From the NCBI RefSeq assembly GCF_001592435.1, contig NZ_CP014750.1, forward strand, positions 434,001 to 498,000: DNA of 64,000 bases, given 5' to 3'. Positions 42,989 through 51,457 of this stretch are shown piece after piece. Every line of letters begins with the position of its first letter. The stretch's first letter is position 1. Position numbers and translations under genes: made by a program. Source of the stretch: Thermococcus peptonophilus. Lineage in GTDB: Archaea > Methanobacteriota_B > Thermococci > Thermococcales > Thermococcaceae. Under the pieces are notes generated by a model. It was not told the origin of the DNA. It made no database searches and saw only the letters and a list, made by a program, of their open reading frames with translations.

Positions 42989-43309
42989 ATGATAGAGTTC
43001 GTCATAGCCCTTGGCCTCGTGGGCGGCTGGCTAACAATGACGTCGACACTCTTCCTGATGCTCGGTTTTGGGAGGATGTGGGGGTTAGCCGGCGTGCTGA
43101 TTCTCGTGGGCTTTATCCTGATCAATCAAAAAATGAAGAGAAAATACATGCAGATGATCGTGAACGCCACTCCCAAGGCAAGGGAACTTGCCCGGCATAT
43201 ATTCGAGATGAACGAGCTGATACTGCTCTCATCTTACATACTCGGCCTGGTCCTCTACGAGGTCATCCAGAAGTACGTTGAGATAGTGATAAAGGCTCCA
43301 GTGGGGTGA
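42989..43309 (+). CDS. Small membrane protein, 106 residues
   Basis: Two closely spaced N-terminal hydrophobic helices (IEFVIALGLVGGWLTMTSTLFLMLG and WGLAGVLILVGFILI), a basic amphipathic loop (NQKMKRKYMQM) and a third hydrophobic stretch near the C-terminus. Unrecognised family. ATG 42989 follows AGGTGAAAGG. It ends 4 bases before thiI and is probably cotranscribed with it. Confidence 0.68.
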   Translation: MIEFVIALGLVGGWLTMTSTLFLMLGFGRMWGLAGVLILVGFILINQKMKRKYMQMIVNATPKARELARHIFEMNELILLSSYILGLVLYEVIQKYVEIVIKAPVG

Positions 43310-43313
43310 GGTC

Positions 43314-44459
43314 ATGTTCAACGTGGTAATCGTGAGGTACGGCGAGATTGGGACGAAGTCAAGGCAGACCAGAAGGTGGTTTGAGAACATACTCATGAAC
43401 AACATCAGGGAGGCTCTCGTGAGCGAGGAGGTCGACTTCAAGAAAGTGGAGGCAAAGCACGGCAGAGTCCTCGTAAGAACCAACAGGGCCAAAGAAGCTG
43501 TCGAAGTCCTCACTAGGGTCTTTGGAATAGTGTCGCTTTCACCTGCAATGGAAGTCGATGCTGAGCTTGAGAAGATCAACAAGACCTCCCTCAAGCTCTT
43601 CAGGAAGAAAAAGAGGGAGCTCAACCTTGAAAAACCGAAGTTTAGGGTCACCGCGAGGAGGATAACTAAAGAGTTCCCGCTGAAGAGTCCCGAAATCCAG
43701 GCCAAGGTAGGGGAGTACATCCTCGAAAACGAGGAGAGTGAAGTCAATCTGCACGAATACGACATCGAGGTCGGCGTTGAGCTGATGGAGAGGAAGGCCT
43801 ACATCTTCGTTGACAAAATCAGGGCCTGGGGAGGACTCCCGATAGGGACGCAGGGCAGGGTCGTTGCACTGCTCAGCGGCGGCATAGACTCGCCAGTTGC
43901 AGCGTTCCTGATGATGAAGCGTGGCGTTGAGGTCATCCCGGTTCACATATACATGGGCGAGAAGACCCTTGAAAAGGTGCGCAAAATATGGAACCAGCTC
44001 AAGAAGTACCACTACGGCGGAAAGGCCGAGCTCATCGTCGTAAAGCCGCAGAACAGAGAGGAGATGCTGAAGAAAATCAAGGAGCTCGGAAAGGAGAAGT
44101 ACACCTGCGTCCTGTGCAAGTTCATGATGGTTAAGCACGCGGACAGGATAGCGAAGGAGTTTGGTGCGAAGGGAATAGTCATGGGCGACTCGCTCGGGCA
44201 GGTGGCAAGCCAGACACTTGAGAATATGTACATCGTCAGCCAGGCGAGCGACCTGCCGATCTACCGTCCGCTCATAGGCCTCGACAAGGAGGAGATAGTC
44301 AACATAGCGAAGAAGATAGGCACGTTCGAGCTTTCGACCCTCCCTGAGGACGAGATACCGTTCATCCCCAAGCACCCTGTGATAAGAGGCTCGTGGGAGG
44401 AGTTCAGAAAGATTTACAGGGCGATATTCGGAGAAGACCCGGAGAAGAGGGAGTGCTGA
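43314..44459 (+). CDS. thiI: ThiI-type tRNA 4-thiouridine synthetase
   Basis: 381 residues. The N-terminus (RYGEIGTKSRQTRRWFENIL) and THUMP domain (residues about 60-165) precede a PP-loop ATPase domain with LLSGGIDSPVAAFL near residue 183 and a CVLC pair near 265-268. There is no C-terminal rhodanese domain, as is usual in archaea, so sulfur probably comes from a cluster or another donor via the cysteines. Adenylates U8 of tRNA. ATG 43314 follows GGGGTGAGGTC. Confidence 0.93.
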   Translation: MFNVVIVRYGEIGTKSRQTRRWFENILMNNIREALVSEEVDFKKVEAKHGRVLVRTNRAKEAVEVLTRVFGIVSLSPAMEVDAELEKINKTSLKLFRKKKRELNLEKPKFRVTARRITKEFPLKSPEIQAKVGEYILENEESEVNLHEYDIEVGVELMERKAYIFVDKIRAWGGLPIGTQGRVVALLSGGIDSPVAAFLMMKRGVEVIPVHIYMGEKTLEKVRKIWNQLKKYHYGGKAELIVVKPQNREEMLKKIKELGKEKYTCVLCKFMMVKHADRIAKEFGAKGIVMGDSLGQVASQTLENMYIVSQASDLPIYRPLIGLDKEEIVNIAKKIGTFELSTLPEDEIPFIPKHPVIRGSWEEFRKIYRAIFGEDPEKREC

Positions 44460-44468
44460 GGTGATAGT

Positions 44469-45017
44469 ATGAACATGACAAGGCTCGGCGGCTACATCGC
44501 GCTAGCCCTTCCCTTCATTTTCACCGTTGGGCTTTCAATAGTGATCCACCACAACCCCTGGTTCTCCTTCACTGACAACGCCCTCAGCGACATGGGTTCC
44601 CTTAAAAATCCCGCTCGCTGGTGGTTCAACGGCTTCCTGATGGTTTATGCGCTGATAACACTGATTCCAGCAATAGCGGCATTCAGAAACGGGCTCAGCT
44701 ACCTAATGCCAGCGGCGGCGGTTTTTCTGTTCCTTGTTGGAGTCTTTCCCGAAGAAAAGGCCCTCCACGCACCATCGGCGGTTCTCTTCTACATCCTGGC
44801 GCTGACCGATATAGCGATAATCGGCATCAAACTAGGGCGCTCCGGAGTGAAGTTCGGCTACCTGTGGAGCATCCTGGCAGTTGCAACTTTCTTTGCGATG
44901 CTCTATCTAACGCGGGTTTTCAAGGGACTTGCAATCCCTGAACTTGTTGGTGCCACCACTATAATGGCATGGTTCGTTTACATCGGCCTCTTACTTCTCA
45001 AAGGTTTCAAACTTTAG
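44469..45017 (+). CDS. DUF998 membrane protein
   Basis: 182 residues, about six membrane helices. The segment NPWFSFTDNALSDMGSLKNPARWWFNGFLMVY is the DUF998 signature, a family of unknown function found in archaea and bacteria. ATG 44469 follows AGGTGATAGT, with a second ATG two codons later. It follows thiI by 9 bases and is probably in the same operon, separating the two ThiI-like genes. Confidence 0.82.
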   Translation: MNMTRLGGYIALALPFIFTVGLSIVIHHNPWFSFTDNALSDMGSLKNPARWWFNGFLMVYALITLIPAIAAFRNGLSYLMPAAAVFLFLVGVFPEEKALHAPSAVLFYILALTDIAIIGIKLGRSGVKFGYLWSILAVATFFAMLYLTRVFKGLAIPELVGATTIMAWFVYIGLLLLKGFKL

Positions 45018-45060
45018 GTTCTGGAAAGAGCCTTAAATGGGTCTCCAAAGAGGATAGACT

Positions 45061-45648
45061 ATGAGGGCCGTTGCCCTGCTCAGTTCGGGCATTGATTCAC
45101 CTGTGGCCATTTACCTGATGCTGAAAAAGGGAGTGGAGATGACTCCCATTCACTTCAGACAGGACTCCATCAAGGAGGAAAAGGTCTCAGAGATAGTCGA
45201 GGTTCTCAAGCGCTACGGGAAGCTTAACGACCCAATCATCGTGAACTTCTCGGAAGAGCACGTTCCAGCCTTTGAAAAGCTGGAAGAACTCGGAAAAATC
45301 CGATACACCTGCGTTCTGTGCAAGTGGCTGATGCTGAGGAAAGCCTGCAGGATCGGCCATGAAATCGGAGCGAACGCAATAATAACGGGCGATTCCCTCG
45401 GACAGGTCGCTTCCCAGACCCTCGACAACCTGATGGTTGTGAGCACTGCCAGCGACATACCAATCCTAAGGCCGCTCATAGGGTTTGATAAGGAGGATAT
45501 CGTTAGAATAGCAAAGGAAATAGGAACGTTTGATATCAGCTCAAGGGAAGAACCCCCATGCCCATTTACTCCCAGGTATCCAGTTATAAGAGCATCTCCC
45601 TCGGAGTTTTCGAAAATCTTGAAAGAGATTGACATGCTTTCTATTTAG
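45061..45648 (+). CDS. THUMP-less ThiI-like PP-loop protein
   Basis: 195 residues corresponding to only the PP-loop domain of ThiI: LLSSGIDSPVAIYLMLKKGVE near residue 6 (the second G of SGG is Ser), YTCVLCKWLMLRKA near 82 with both cysteines, and GDSLGQVASQTLDNL near 106. It is clearly related to the full ThiI 1.6 kb upstream but lacks the tRNA-binding THUMP part. Either it works on another substrate or borrows an RNA-binding partner. The ribosome-binding site (agaggatag) is weak. Confidence 0.82.
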   Translation: MRAVALLSSGIDSPVAIYLMLKKGVEMTPIHFRQDSIKEEKVSEIVEVLKRYGKLNDPIIVNFSEEHVPAFEKLEELGKIRYTCVLCKWLMLRKACRIGHEIGANAIITGDSLGQVASQTLDNLMVVSTASDIPILRPLIGFDKEDIVRIAKEIGTFDISSREEPPCPFTPRYPVIRASPSEFSKILKEIDMLSI

Positions 45649-45763
45649 GTTGCCCCCACCTGTTAATGGCCGAGTACCGGCAGAATAAATTTTATAAGTT
45701 CGCCTCGAAGAGCCAGATGAAGGTACCAACAGAAATTAAATCATTAACTCTTGGTGATGAGAA

Positions 45764-46588
45764 GTGAGAGAACAACTATACGAGGGCGTCAAGTCGAGAG
45801 TCACCAAAGACATTCTCGTGCGTCTAAATGCATTTCTTCTGAGTTACTTTGGATGGATGTTTTTCAGTATCCTATATATATACATCGGACGGTGGAGTAT
45901 TGACGTAACAGAGCAATTTCTAAAGCTCCCTTTCACCTCCCGTGATTTCGTTCTGGCTGTATTAAACACAACGAAAAGCATTCCACCCGTGTATCATCTC
46001 CTAAACGCAGTTTACTACCTTGGATTCGCTGGGTCTATAGCGTTTATGGTTCTCTATGTCCTTATCTACCTCAAAGATTTCCAAACATCAGATGAACTGC
46101 TCGCTAGATACTTCATTGCCTACGCCGTGGCAGGAGCAATCTATTTGATGTTCCATATTTACGCCCCACACTACGTTTACAACATTCCGGGATATGACAC
46201 CGACAGCCTCTTTACACGACAGGAGTTTGTACTGCCCTCGCTTCACAACACATTCGCGGCTATTCACATAATCACCATATGGAAATACCGGAAAAGGCTT
46301 GGAGGGAAGGCACTTTTAGCCATCAACACACTAATTCCCTTTGCAACAGTGTTCTTAATTCACCACTGGATATACGATGTCTTGACAGGGTTTCTCCTTG
46401 CGTGGGCGATTTCATCGCTGACCAATGGATGGATCGCAAAAATACCAGAAACCCTATACCAGCTGGAGATTAAATCCTTGAGCGCCGTTACCATACTGAA
46501 TTTTTTGCTGGCTGCCTTTTTGCTGTTGTTTGCCCTAGATCCTCAGAAGTGGATACTACTGCTCAGGGCGCTACTGAGCCAGCCGTGA
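45764..46588 (+). CDS. PAP2-superfamily membrane phosphatase/transferase
   Basis: 274 residues, about six membrane helices. The phosphatase motifs are LPSLHNTFAAIHI near residue 160 (PSxH) and IHHWIYDVLTGFLLAW near 205 (HxxxD). The N-terminal motif KxxxxxxRP is not evident, as in the inositol-phosphorylceramide-synthase-like branch. Probably acts on polyprenyl or lipid phosphates. The start is GTG 45764 after GGTGATGAGAA. TATA-like attttataag lies near 45689. tRNA-Thr follows 41 bases downstream. Confidence 0.82.
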   Translation: MREQLYEGVKSRVTKDILVRLNAFLLSYFGWMFFSILYIYIGRWSIDVTEQFLKLPFTSRDFVLAVLNTTKSIPPVYHLLNAVYYLGFAGSIAFMVLYVLIYLKDFQTSDELLARYFIAYAVAGAIYLMFHIYAPHYVYNIPGYDTDSLFTRQEFVLPSLHNTFAAIHIITIWKYRKRLGGKALLAINTLIPFATVFLIHHWIYDVLTGFLLAWAISSLTNGWIAKIPETLYQLEIKSLSAVTILNFLLAAFLLLFALDPQKWILLLRALLSQP

Positions 46589-46597
46589 GGAAAAAAC

Positions 46598-46605
46598 TTA
46601 TAAAT
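46598..46605 (+). promoter_or_regulatory. TATA box for tRNA-Thr
   Basis: ttataaat preceded by an A-run, 25-32 bases before the tRNA. Confidence 0.65.
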
Positions 46606-46629
46606 CGCTCTTCCCCCATTTTTAAACGT

Positions 46630-46706
46630 GCCGGGGTAGCCTAGCTCGGCAGGGCGGCGGACTCGTAATCCGCAGGTCCCGGGTTCAAATCCCGGTCCCG
46701 GCTCCA
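46630..46706 (+). tRNA. tRNA-Thr (CGT)
   Basis: 77 bases with encoded CCA. The acceptor stem GCCGGGG pairs with TCCCGGC (one G-U), the discriminator base is T as expected for archaeal threonine tRNAs, the anticodon loop CTCGTAA gives CGT at 46664-46666, and the T arm GGGTTCAAATCCC is standard. No intron. Confidence 0.96.
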
Positions 46707-47272
46707 TTATATTGCCAGAAGGCAACCCTTTTATTCCCTTCTGCCCTCTATCGCCACCAAGTAGTGTTAGATAAAACTCTCCTTTACTGGGCTATTGCCA
46801 GACTATTTTCCCGTCCGTTACTCCTTCAGGATAATAGTATCAAAGTGATTCCCTGCCAGTATCTAAGAAGGGGTAGCCCCAACGTCAGTTATGCAGACAC
46901 TCACTGGAGCATCGGCATGAATTTCAGCAACAGTTGTTTCAGACCCAGAAAGTTGTATGTTCCACCCTCTTCAAGAACAGCAGATTCGCTGATTGAATTA
47001 AAAGTTAGTTGGGAAAGCCACTGCAAACACCCAGACAAGCACTGCTCCTGAGAGCACCACTGCAACAAGCCGCTTGTACCCTCTTGCACCTATTGACATG
47101 TTGAGCATTATGCAACCCTTATTGTAGATATAACAAAAACCCTTTATAAACCTTGGAGTTTAATTAATTTAAAACCTTACAGAATTTTTAAAAGGTTAAA
47201 GGAATCTGATAAGCCTGTAGCTGACAATAAAATGTGTAATAAGCCCAATTTGAAAAGTTTCAAAAAGTACCA
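46707..47272. other. 566-base stretch without an intact gene
   Basis: Apart from the decayed secreted-protein gene (46863-47099) and its TATA box, the stretch is A/T-rich. A short hairpin just after tRNA-Thr (gccagaaggc-type, 46716-46740) with a T-run may terminate the tRNA. Runs of tttaattaatttaaaa near 47159-47174 look intergenic. No other coding signal was seen. Confidence 0.5.
46863..47099 (-). pseudogene. Decayed small secreted-protein gene
   Basis: From ATG 47099 the frame reads MSIGARGYKRLVAVVLSG and on to FAVAFPTNF, a signal peptide, then stops at 46998. Removing one T in a T4 run lets it continue as NSISESAVLEEGGTYNF in the next frame, and adding one base returns it to the first frame as SGSETTVAEIHADAPVSV, ending in TAG at 46863. 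A good TATA box (tttataaagg, 47150-47141) precedes it. The 237-base span equals 79 codons, so the two single-base changes compensate. Family unknown. Confidence 0.6.
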
Positions 47273-47938
47273 TCACCAGCTAAAGAGGACTTTCAAAAAC
47301 CGGAATACATCTTCCATTTTAAAATGTCCAGTCTGTACTCCGTATACCATACTGACAGGAACCTCTGCTATTTTCGCCCCCATTTTTGCAGCTTTTATCA
47401 ACATCTCGGTTTCTACCTCGTAGCGGTCGCTCTCTATCTCGGGAAGGAACTCCCGCCTATACGCTCTAAAGCCGCTCTGGGTGTCGTAGACGTAAGTTCC
47501 AATCTTCAGCCTGATGAGCCTTGTCGTTATTATGTTACTCAGTCTCCTGTGGAGCGGCCTCCTTCCCTGCACTTCGACCTTCCTTGCACCGATTACGAGG
47601 TCTGCCCTGCCCTCAACTACATGCTTCACAAGCTTTTCAATCTCCTCCGGAAGATGCTGGCCGTCGGCGTCCATGAAGACCACGATGTCTCCGGCGACGT
47701 GCTTTATTCCTTCCCTCATAGCACAGCCCTTACCGCAGTTCTGCTCAAGCCTGAAGACCTTAACCCTTGGATCTTTTTCAGAAAAGGAAATAGCAGAAGG
47801 ATAAGTGCCGTCAGACGAGCCGTCATCAACGACAATAATCTCGTCAACGAACTCAGGAACCCTCTCAAGGACTTTCGGGAGCCGCCTCTCCTCATTATAT
47901 GCTGGGATTACCACGCTTATTCTCATGCCACCGAGCAT
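47273..47938 (-). CDS. Family 2 glycosyltransferase (dolichol-phosphate sugar synthase-like)
   Basis: 221 residues. ISVVIPAYNEERRLPKVLE at the N-terminus, IIVVDDGSSDGT near residue 34 and VFMDADGQHLPEEI near 87 (DxD) are GT2 signatures. TQSGFRAYRREFLPEI near 155 is typical of dolichyl-phosphate glucose/mannose synthases. No C-terminal membrane helices are seen, so it is a soluble or peripheral enzyme. The start at 47938 overlaps the panB stop (TAATG) and follows GGAGGACGAG. ATG 47926 is an alternative. Cotranscribed with panB. Confidence 0.88.
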   Translation of the reverse strand: MLGGMRISVVIPAYNEERRLPKVLERVPEFVDEIIVVDDGSSDGTYPSAISFSEKDPRVKVFRLEQNCGKGCAMREGIKHVAGDIVVFMDADGQHLPEEIEKLVKHVVEGRADLVIGARKVEVQGRRPLHRRLSNIITTRLIRLKIGTYVYDTQSGFRAYRREFLPEIESDRYEVETEMLIKAAKMGAKIAEVPVSMVYGVQTGHFKMEDVFRFLKVLFSW

Positions 47939-48792
47939 TACTCGTCCTCCAGGCGTTCAAGGGCCTTCCTCTTCTTCCTCTCGAAGTCGTCCTTGTCGAG
48001 GAACTCCCAGTAGTGCTCCCTGGCCGGGAACTTTCCCTCCTTAACCTCCTCGCGGTAGTTTTCGAGGGCGAGCTGGATTATACTTGCCAAATCCGCGTAC
48101 TTCTTGACGAAGGGTGGGACATTCTCGTAGATGCCCAGGAGGTCGTGCCAGACGAGAACCTGGCCGTCGACCCACGGGCCAGAGCCTATGCCGATGGTTG
48201 GGATAGAAACCTCCTCCGTGACGAGCTTTGCAACATCCGCCAGCGTGAACTCAAGGACAACGGCAAAAGCGCCTGCCTTTTCAAGGGCCTTGGCATCTCG
48301 CAGGATTTCCTCGATTTCTTCCTCGGTCTCGCCCATCAGCCTGTAGCCGCCGAGGCGGAGGTAGCGCTGAGGGGTAAGCCCTGTGTGGCCCATGACGGGA
48401 ATTCCTATACGGACGAGCTTTTTGACAAGCTTTTTGTGGTCGTAGCCGCCCTCTATCTTTACAGCATCAGCACCCGCCTGAATGAGCCTAACAGCGTTTT
48501 TGACACCCTCCTCGACGCTGGCCTCATAGCTCCCAAAGGGCATGTCCGCTAAAACGAGTGCCCTCTTAACGGCCCTCGCAACTGCCCGCGTGTGGAAAAC
48601 CATCTGCTCCATGCTGACGTTGAGAGTGTTTGGTTCACCGTAGATGACCATCCCGACCGAGTCTCCGACGAAGACTATATCCATTCCCGCCTTGTCGGCG
48701 AGAAGAGCGGAGGGATAATCGTAAGCCGTCACCATCGCAATCTTTTCCTTCCCCTTCATCTCGATTATCTTCTTCGGCGTTATCTCCCTCAT
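47938..48792 (-). CDS. panB: Ketopantoate hydroxymethyltransferase
   Basis: First committed enzyme of pantothenate/coenzyme A synthesis, transferring a hydroxymethyl group to 2-ketoisovalerate. 284 residues with [29 protein letters not shown] (metal Asp), [13 protein letters not shown] near residue 82, AVKIEGGYD near 113, [13 protein letters not shown] near 130 and the catalytic Glu region [13 protein letters not shown] near 180. The last 20 residues are an acidic-basic helix. ATG 48792 follows GGGTGGTGAC. Confidence 0.96.
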   Translation of the reverse strand: MREITPKKIIEMKGKEKIAMVTAYDYPSALLADKAGMDIVFVGDSVGMVIYGEPNTLNVSMEQMVFHTRAVARAVKRALVLADMPFGSYEASVEEGVKNAVRLIQAGADAVKIEGGYDHKKLVKKLVRIGIPVMGHTGLTPQRYLRLGGYRLMGETEEEIEEILRDAKALEKAGAFAVVLEFTLADVAKLVTEEVSIPTIGIGSGPWVDGQVLVWHDLLGIYENVPPFVKKYADLASIIQLALENYREEVKEGKFPAREHYWEFLDKDDFERKKRKALERLEDE

Positions 48793-48881
48793 GTCACCAC
48801 CCCTACCCTTTCGACGGCGGCCTAATTAACGGTTTCGATGGGTTTATATACCGACGTAGGTAAATACTGACAGGTGGGACT

Positions 48882-49142
48882 ATGGGTAAAGTCAAAACGA
48901 GCGTGTACATAGATGAGGAGCTGTGGAGGGAGTTTAAGGAGCTCGCCCAGAGGGAGAACAGCGAGGTGAGCAAGCTCCTTGAGGAGGCCCTCATGAACTA
49001 CCTCATAAACGAGGTGCTCAAGGATATCGATGATTCAAAAATCCCCCTGTGGTTCGAACCTCTAGACGTTCCAAAAGAGGACAGCGGAAAGCTCGTGAGG
49101 GAGATGCGGGATGAGAGGGAGAAAAGTCTACTTGGACAGTAG
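48882..49142 (+). CDS. vapB: VapB-type antitoxin (ribbon-helix-helix)
   Basis: 86 residues. KVKTSVYIDEELWREFKELAQRENSEVSKLLEEALMNYL at residues 3-41 is a ribbon-helix-helix DNA-binding fold. The acidic and proline-containing C-terminus is the usual toxin-neutralising part. It overlaps the toxin gene by 32 bases. A TATA box (tttatata, 48842-48849) stands about 33 bases upstream, and the leader around 48850-48875 is the probable autoregulatory site. ATG 48882 follows AGGTGGGACT. Confidence 0.85.
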   Translation: MGKVKTSVYIDEELWREFKELAQRENSEVSKLLEEALMNYLINEVLKDIDDSKIPLWFEPLDVPKEDSGKLVREMRDEREKSLLGQ

Positions 49143-49572
49143 CGCCATCCTGAAGAGGTACCTAAACGAGGAGTACAGCGAGATTGTGGTGGATATATTC
49201 AAATCAGCTTACAGGGGGGAAGTGAAACTCACCTTCAGCTTCTGGAACATTGGTGAGGTTCTCGGCATCTTTGACAAAAGGCTCAGACGCAGCACTCTTG
49301 ATCCCGAGGAATACCAGTTCCTCAAGACTGCTTTCCTGGCAGAAGTGAAGCGCTTTACCCGGCTGGGAGTCCTTGAGATAGTGCCCGTTCACTCCCTCCT
49401 TTTGGCTGATGCATGGAAGCTAGTCGAGAAGTACCACATCTACCAGGCAGACGCCCTCCAGATAGTCTCTGCAAAGCGCGTTAATGCTTCAGAATTTTAT
49501 ACCGCAGACAAGAGGCTCCACAGTGCAGCCCTAAACGAGGGTCTGAACTCAAAACTCCTTGGGGGTGAATAA
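49111..49572 (+). CDS. vapC: VapC-type PIN-domain toxin
   Basis: 153-residue PIN ribonuclease. The four acidic metal ligands are in place: Asp9 ([12 protein letters not shown]), Glu49 ([11 protein letters not shown]), Asp114 ([11 protein letters not shown]) and Asp133 (FYTADKRL). The start lies inside vapB, so translation is coupled. RNA target unknown. The archease gene begins 2 bases after its stop, so a toxin-antitoxin pair is directly wired to an RNA-processing cluster. Confidence 0.88.
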   Translation: MRGRKVYLDSSAILKRYLNEEYSEIVVDIFKSAYRGEVKLTFSFWNIGEVLGIFDKRLRRSTLDPEEYQFLKTAFLAEVKRFTRLGVLEIVPVHSLLLADAWKLVEKYHIYQADALQIVSAKRVNASEFYTADKRLHSAALNEGLNSKLLGGE

Positions 49573-49573
49573 A

Positions 49574-50002
49574 GTGCGGGAGTGGGAGCACTACGAGCAC
49601 ACTGCCGATATAGGCGTTCGCGGTTACGGCTCAACACTGGAGGAGGCATTCGAGGCCGTTGCACTCGGTCTCTTCGACGTTATGGTGGACGTCAGGGAAG
49701 TTGAGCCGAGAGAGTGTAGGGAAGTTGAAGTTGAAGAGGAAGATCTAGAGGCACTCCTCTACAGCTTCCTCGAGGAGCTTTTGGTTCTCCACGACATGGA
49801 GGGTCTGGTTTTCGGGGACGTTAAGGTTGGGATAGAGAAGACTGAGAACGGCTACAAACTCAAGGCCAAGGCCTGCGGTGAGCCGCTCGATCCGGAGAAG
49901 CACGGGCCGAAAGAGGAAGTCAAGGCAATAACTTACCATGACATGAAGATTGAGAGGCTCCCGGACGGAAGATGGATGGCTCAGTTCGTTCCGGACCTGT
50001 GA
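49574..50002 (+). CDS. Archease
   Basis: 142-residue protein cofactor. [31 protein letters not shown] at the N-terminus and [13 protein letters not shown] near residue 118 are the archease signatures, including the metal-site Asp and His. Archease promotes multiple turnover by the RNA ligase RtcB and, in Pyrococcus abyssi, improves specificity of the neighbouring tRNA m5C methyltransferase. Both partners follow here. The start is GTG 49574 after GGGGGTGAATAAA. TTG 49559 is a poorer choice. Confidence 0.95.
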   Translation: MREWEHYEHTADIGVRGYGSTLEEAFEAVALGLFDVMVDVREVEPRECREVEVEEEDLEALLYSFLEELLVLHDMEGLVFGDVKVGIEKTENGYKLKAKACGEPLDPEKHGPKEEVKAITYHDMKIERLPDGRWMAQFVPDL

Positions 50003-50011
50003 GGTGTTGAG

Positions 50012-50950
50012 ATGAGCGCGAGGGACGTTGTTAAGGAGGCGAATCCAGCCTTTTATAAGAGGTACTCCAGGCTAGAGGACAGCGACGAGTTCTGGGAGTT
50101 CCTGATAAGGCCGCTCAGGCAGAGCATCCGGGTGAACACTCTAAAGGCACCACTCGAAGTTATTGTTGAGAGGCTTAGGGAGGAGTTTGAGCTTGAGCCG
50201 ATTCCGTGGGTTCGCGAGGGCTTCTTCATAAACGTGGACAACCTTGCGAAGGTTCCAGAGCACGGCCTCGGCCTCATCTTCGGCCAGGAGGCCAGTTCAA
50301 TGATACCACCGGTTGTTCTCGACCCAAAGCCGGGAGAGCTTGTCCTGGACATGGCGGCGGCGCCGGGGTCAAAAACCGGGCAGATTGCCCAGTACATGCA
50401 GAACGAGGGGTGCATAATAGCAAACGACCCAAACAGGGACAGAGCAAACATCCTGATGGCGAACCTCAACAGGATGGGCGTCTTAATAGCCAGGGTGACG
50501 ACGAGAGACGGAGGGAGCTTTGCCCGCTTTGAGAATACCTTCGACAAGGTTCTCCTCGATGCACCCTGCTCATCAGTTGGGATGATAAGGAAGAGCTGGC
50601 GCTTCCTTAGGGAGTGGCGTGAAAAAGCCGTGGTCAAGTACATGAACATCCAGAAGAGGCTCATTCTGGCAGGTTATAGGGCCTTAAAGCCCGGCGGAGT
50701 TATGGTGTACTCAACCTGCACGATAGACCCACTCGAAAACGAGGAGGTCGTGGATTATCTCCTCAGGAAGACGGACGCGAGGCTTGAGAGGATAGACCTT
50801 CCAGTCAAGACCAGCGAGCCGGTACTCGAATGGGAGGGAAAGGAGTACTCGGAGGAGCTGAAAAAGGCCCTCAGAATCCACCCTAACGACAACGACACCG
50901 AGGCGTTCTTCATAGCAAAGATAGTCAAGCCGGGTGATGGCGGTGAGTGA
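50012..50950 (+). CDS. tRNA (cytosine-5) methyltransferase, NOL1/NOP2/Sun family
   Basis: 312 residues. SAM-binding LVLDMAAAPGSKTGQIAQ near residue 110, motif IV LLDAPCSSVGMIRK near 186 with the product-release Cys, and motif VI VMVYSTCTIDPLENEEV near 232 with the catalytic Cys. The N-terminal part (RQSIRVNTLK) is the RNA-binding extension. The characterised P. abyssi homologue (PAB1947) methylates several tRNA cytosines and depends on archease for specificity. ATG 50012 follows GAGGTGTTGAG. Confidence 0.93.
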   Translation: MSARDVVKEANPAFYKRYSRLEDSDEFWEFLIRPLRQSIRVNTLKAPLEVIVERLREEFELEPIPWVREGFFINVDNLAKVPEHGLGLIFGQEASSMIPPVVLDPKPGELVLDMAAAPGSKTGQIAQYMQNEGCIIANDPNRDRANILMANLNRMGVLIARVTTRDGGSFARFENTFDKVLLDAPCSSVGMIRKSWRFLREWREKAVVKYMNIQKRLILAGYRALKPGGVMVYSTCTIDPLENEEVVDYLLRKTDARLERIDLPVKTSEPVLEWEGKEYSEELKKALRIHPNDNDTEAFFIAKIVKPGDGGE

Positions 50951-51395
50951 GGGAAGGGTGAACCCAAGGAATAATATAGGAAAGACAAGCGACGCGGAGC
51001 TCGTCAAGAGGCTCCTCATTGAAAACTACGGCTACGCTCCAGAGCTGATATACATAATCAGGGGCAACCACCAGAAGGTCTACGCGAGAAAGCCTTGTCC
51101 GCTCGACGTCGGAAGGAACGACGGCTGGCTCTACTTCGGGAGGATAGAGAGCGACGGGATAAGGCTGACCATCGAAGGGAGCTTTCTTGTCGGGCCAAAG
51201 GCAACGAAGAACGTCATAGAACTGGACGACGAACGGGCGAGAAGGTATTTGGCCGGCGAGAGTATCGAGGTCAATAAAAACCTCTACGGCTGGTTCATCC
51301 TGAAGTGGCGTTCCTACTACCTCGGTTCAGCGAAGGCTAAAGACGGAAGGCTCCTAAACTACGTTCCGAAGGAGAGGAGGCTGAGAATGGAGTAA
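50943..51395 (+). CDS. PUA-like RNA-binding protein of the Fmu-associated family
   Basis: 150 residues. YIIRGNHQKVYARKPCPLD and LYFGRIESDGIRLTIEGSFLVGPKATKNVIELDD resemble the PUA-like domain found at the C-terminus of RsmF/Fmu methyltransferases. Here it is a separate gene that overlaps the methyltransferase stop, so it may supply RNA binding in trans. GTG 50943 has GGTGAT 4 bases upstream. An ATG at 50937 lies inside that site. Confidence 0.75.
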   Translation: MSEGRVNPRNNIGKTSDAELVKRLLIENYGYAPELIYIIRGNHQKVYARKPCPLDVGRNDGWLYFGRIESDGIRLTIEGSFLVGPKATKNVIELDDERARRYLAGESIEVNKNLYGWFILKWRSYYLGSAKAKDGRLLNYVPKERRLRME

Positions 51396-51457
51396 CGGTT
51401 TTGTTCCTCGAAACCTTAAAATAACTTTAGGGAGACCTAAGGGGTGGGGTGAGAGAA

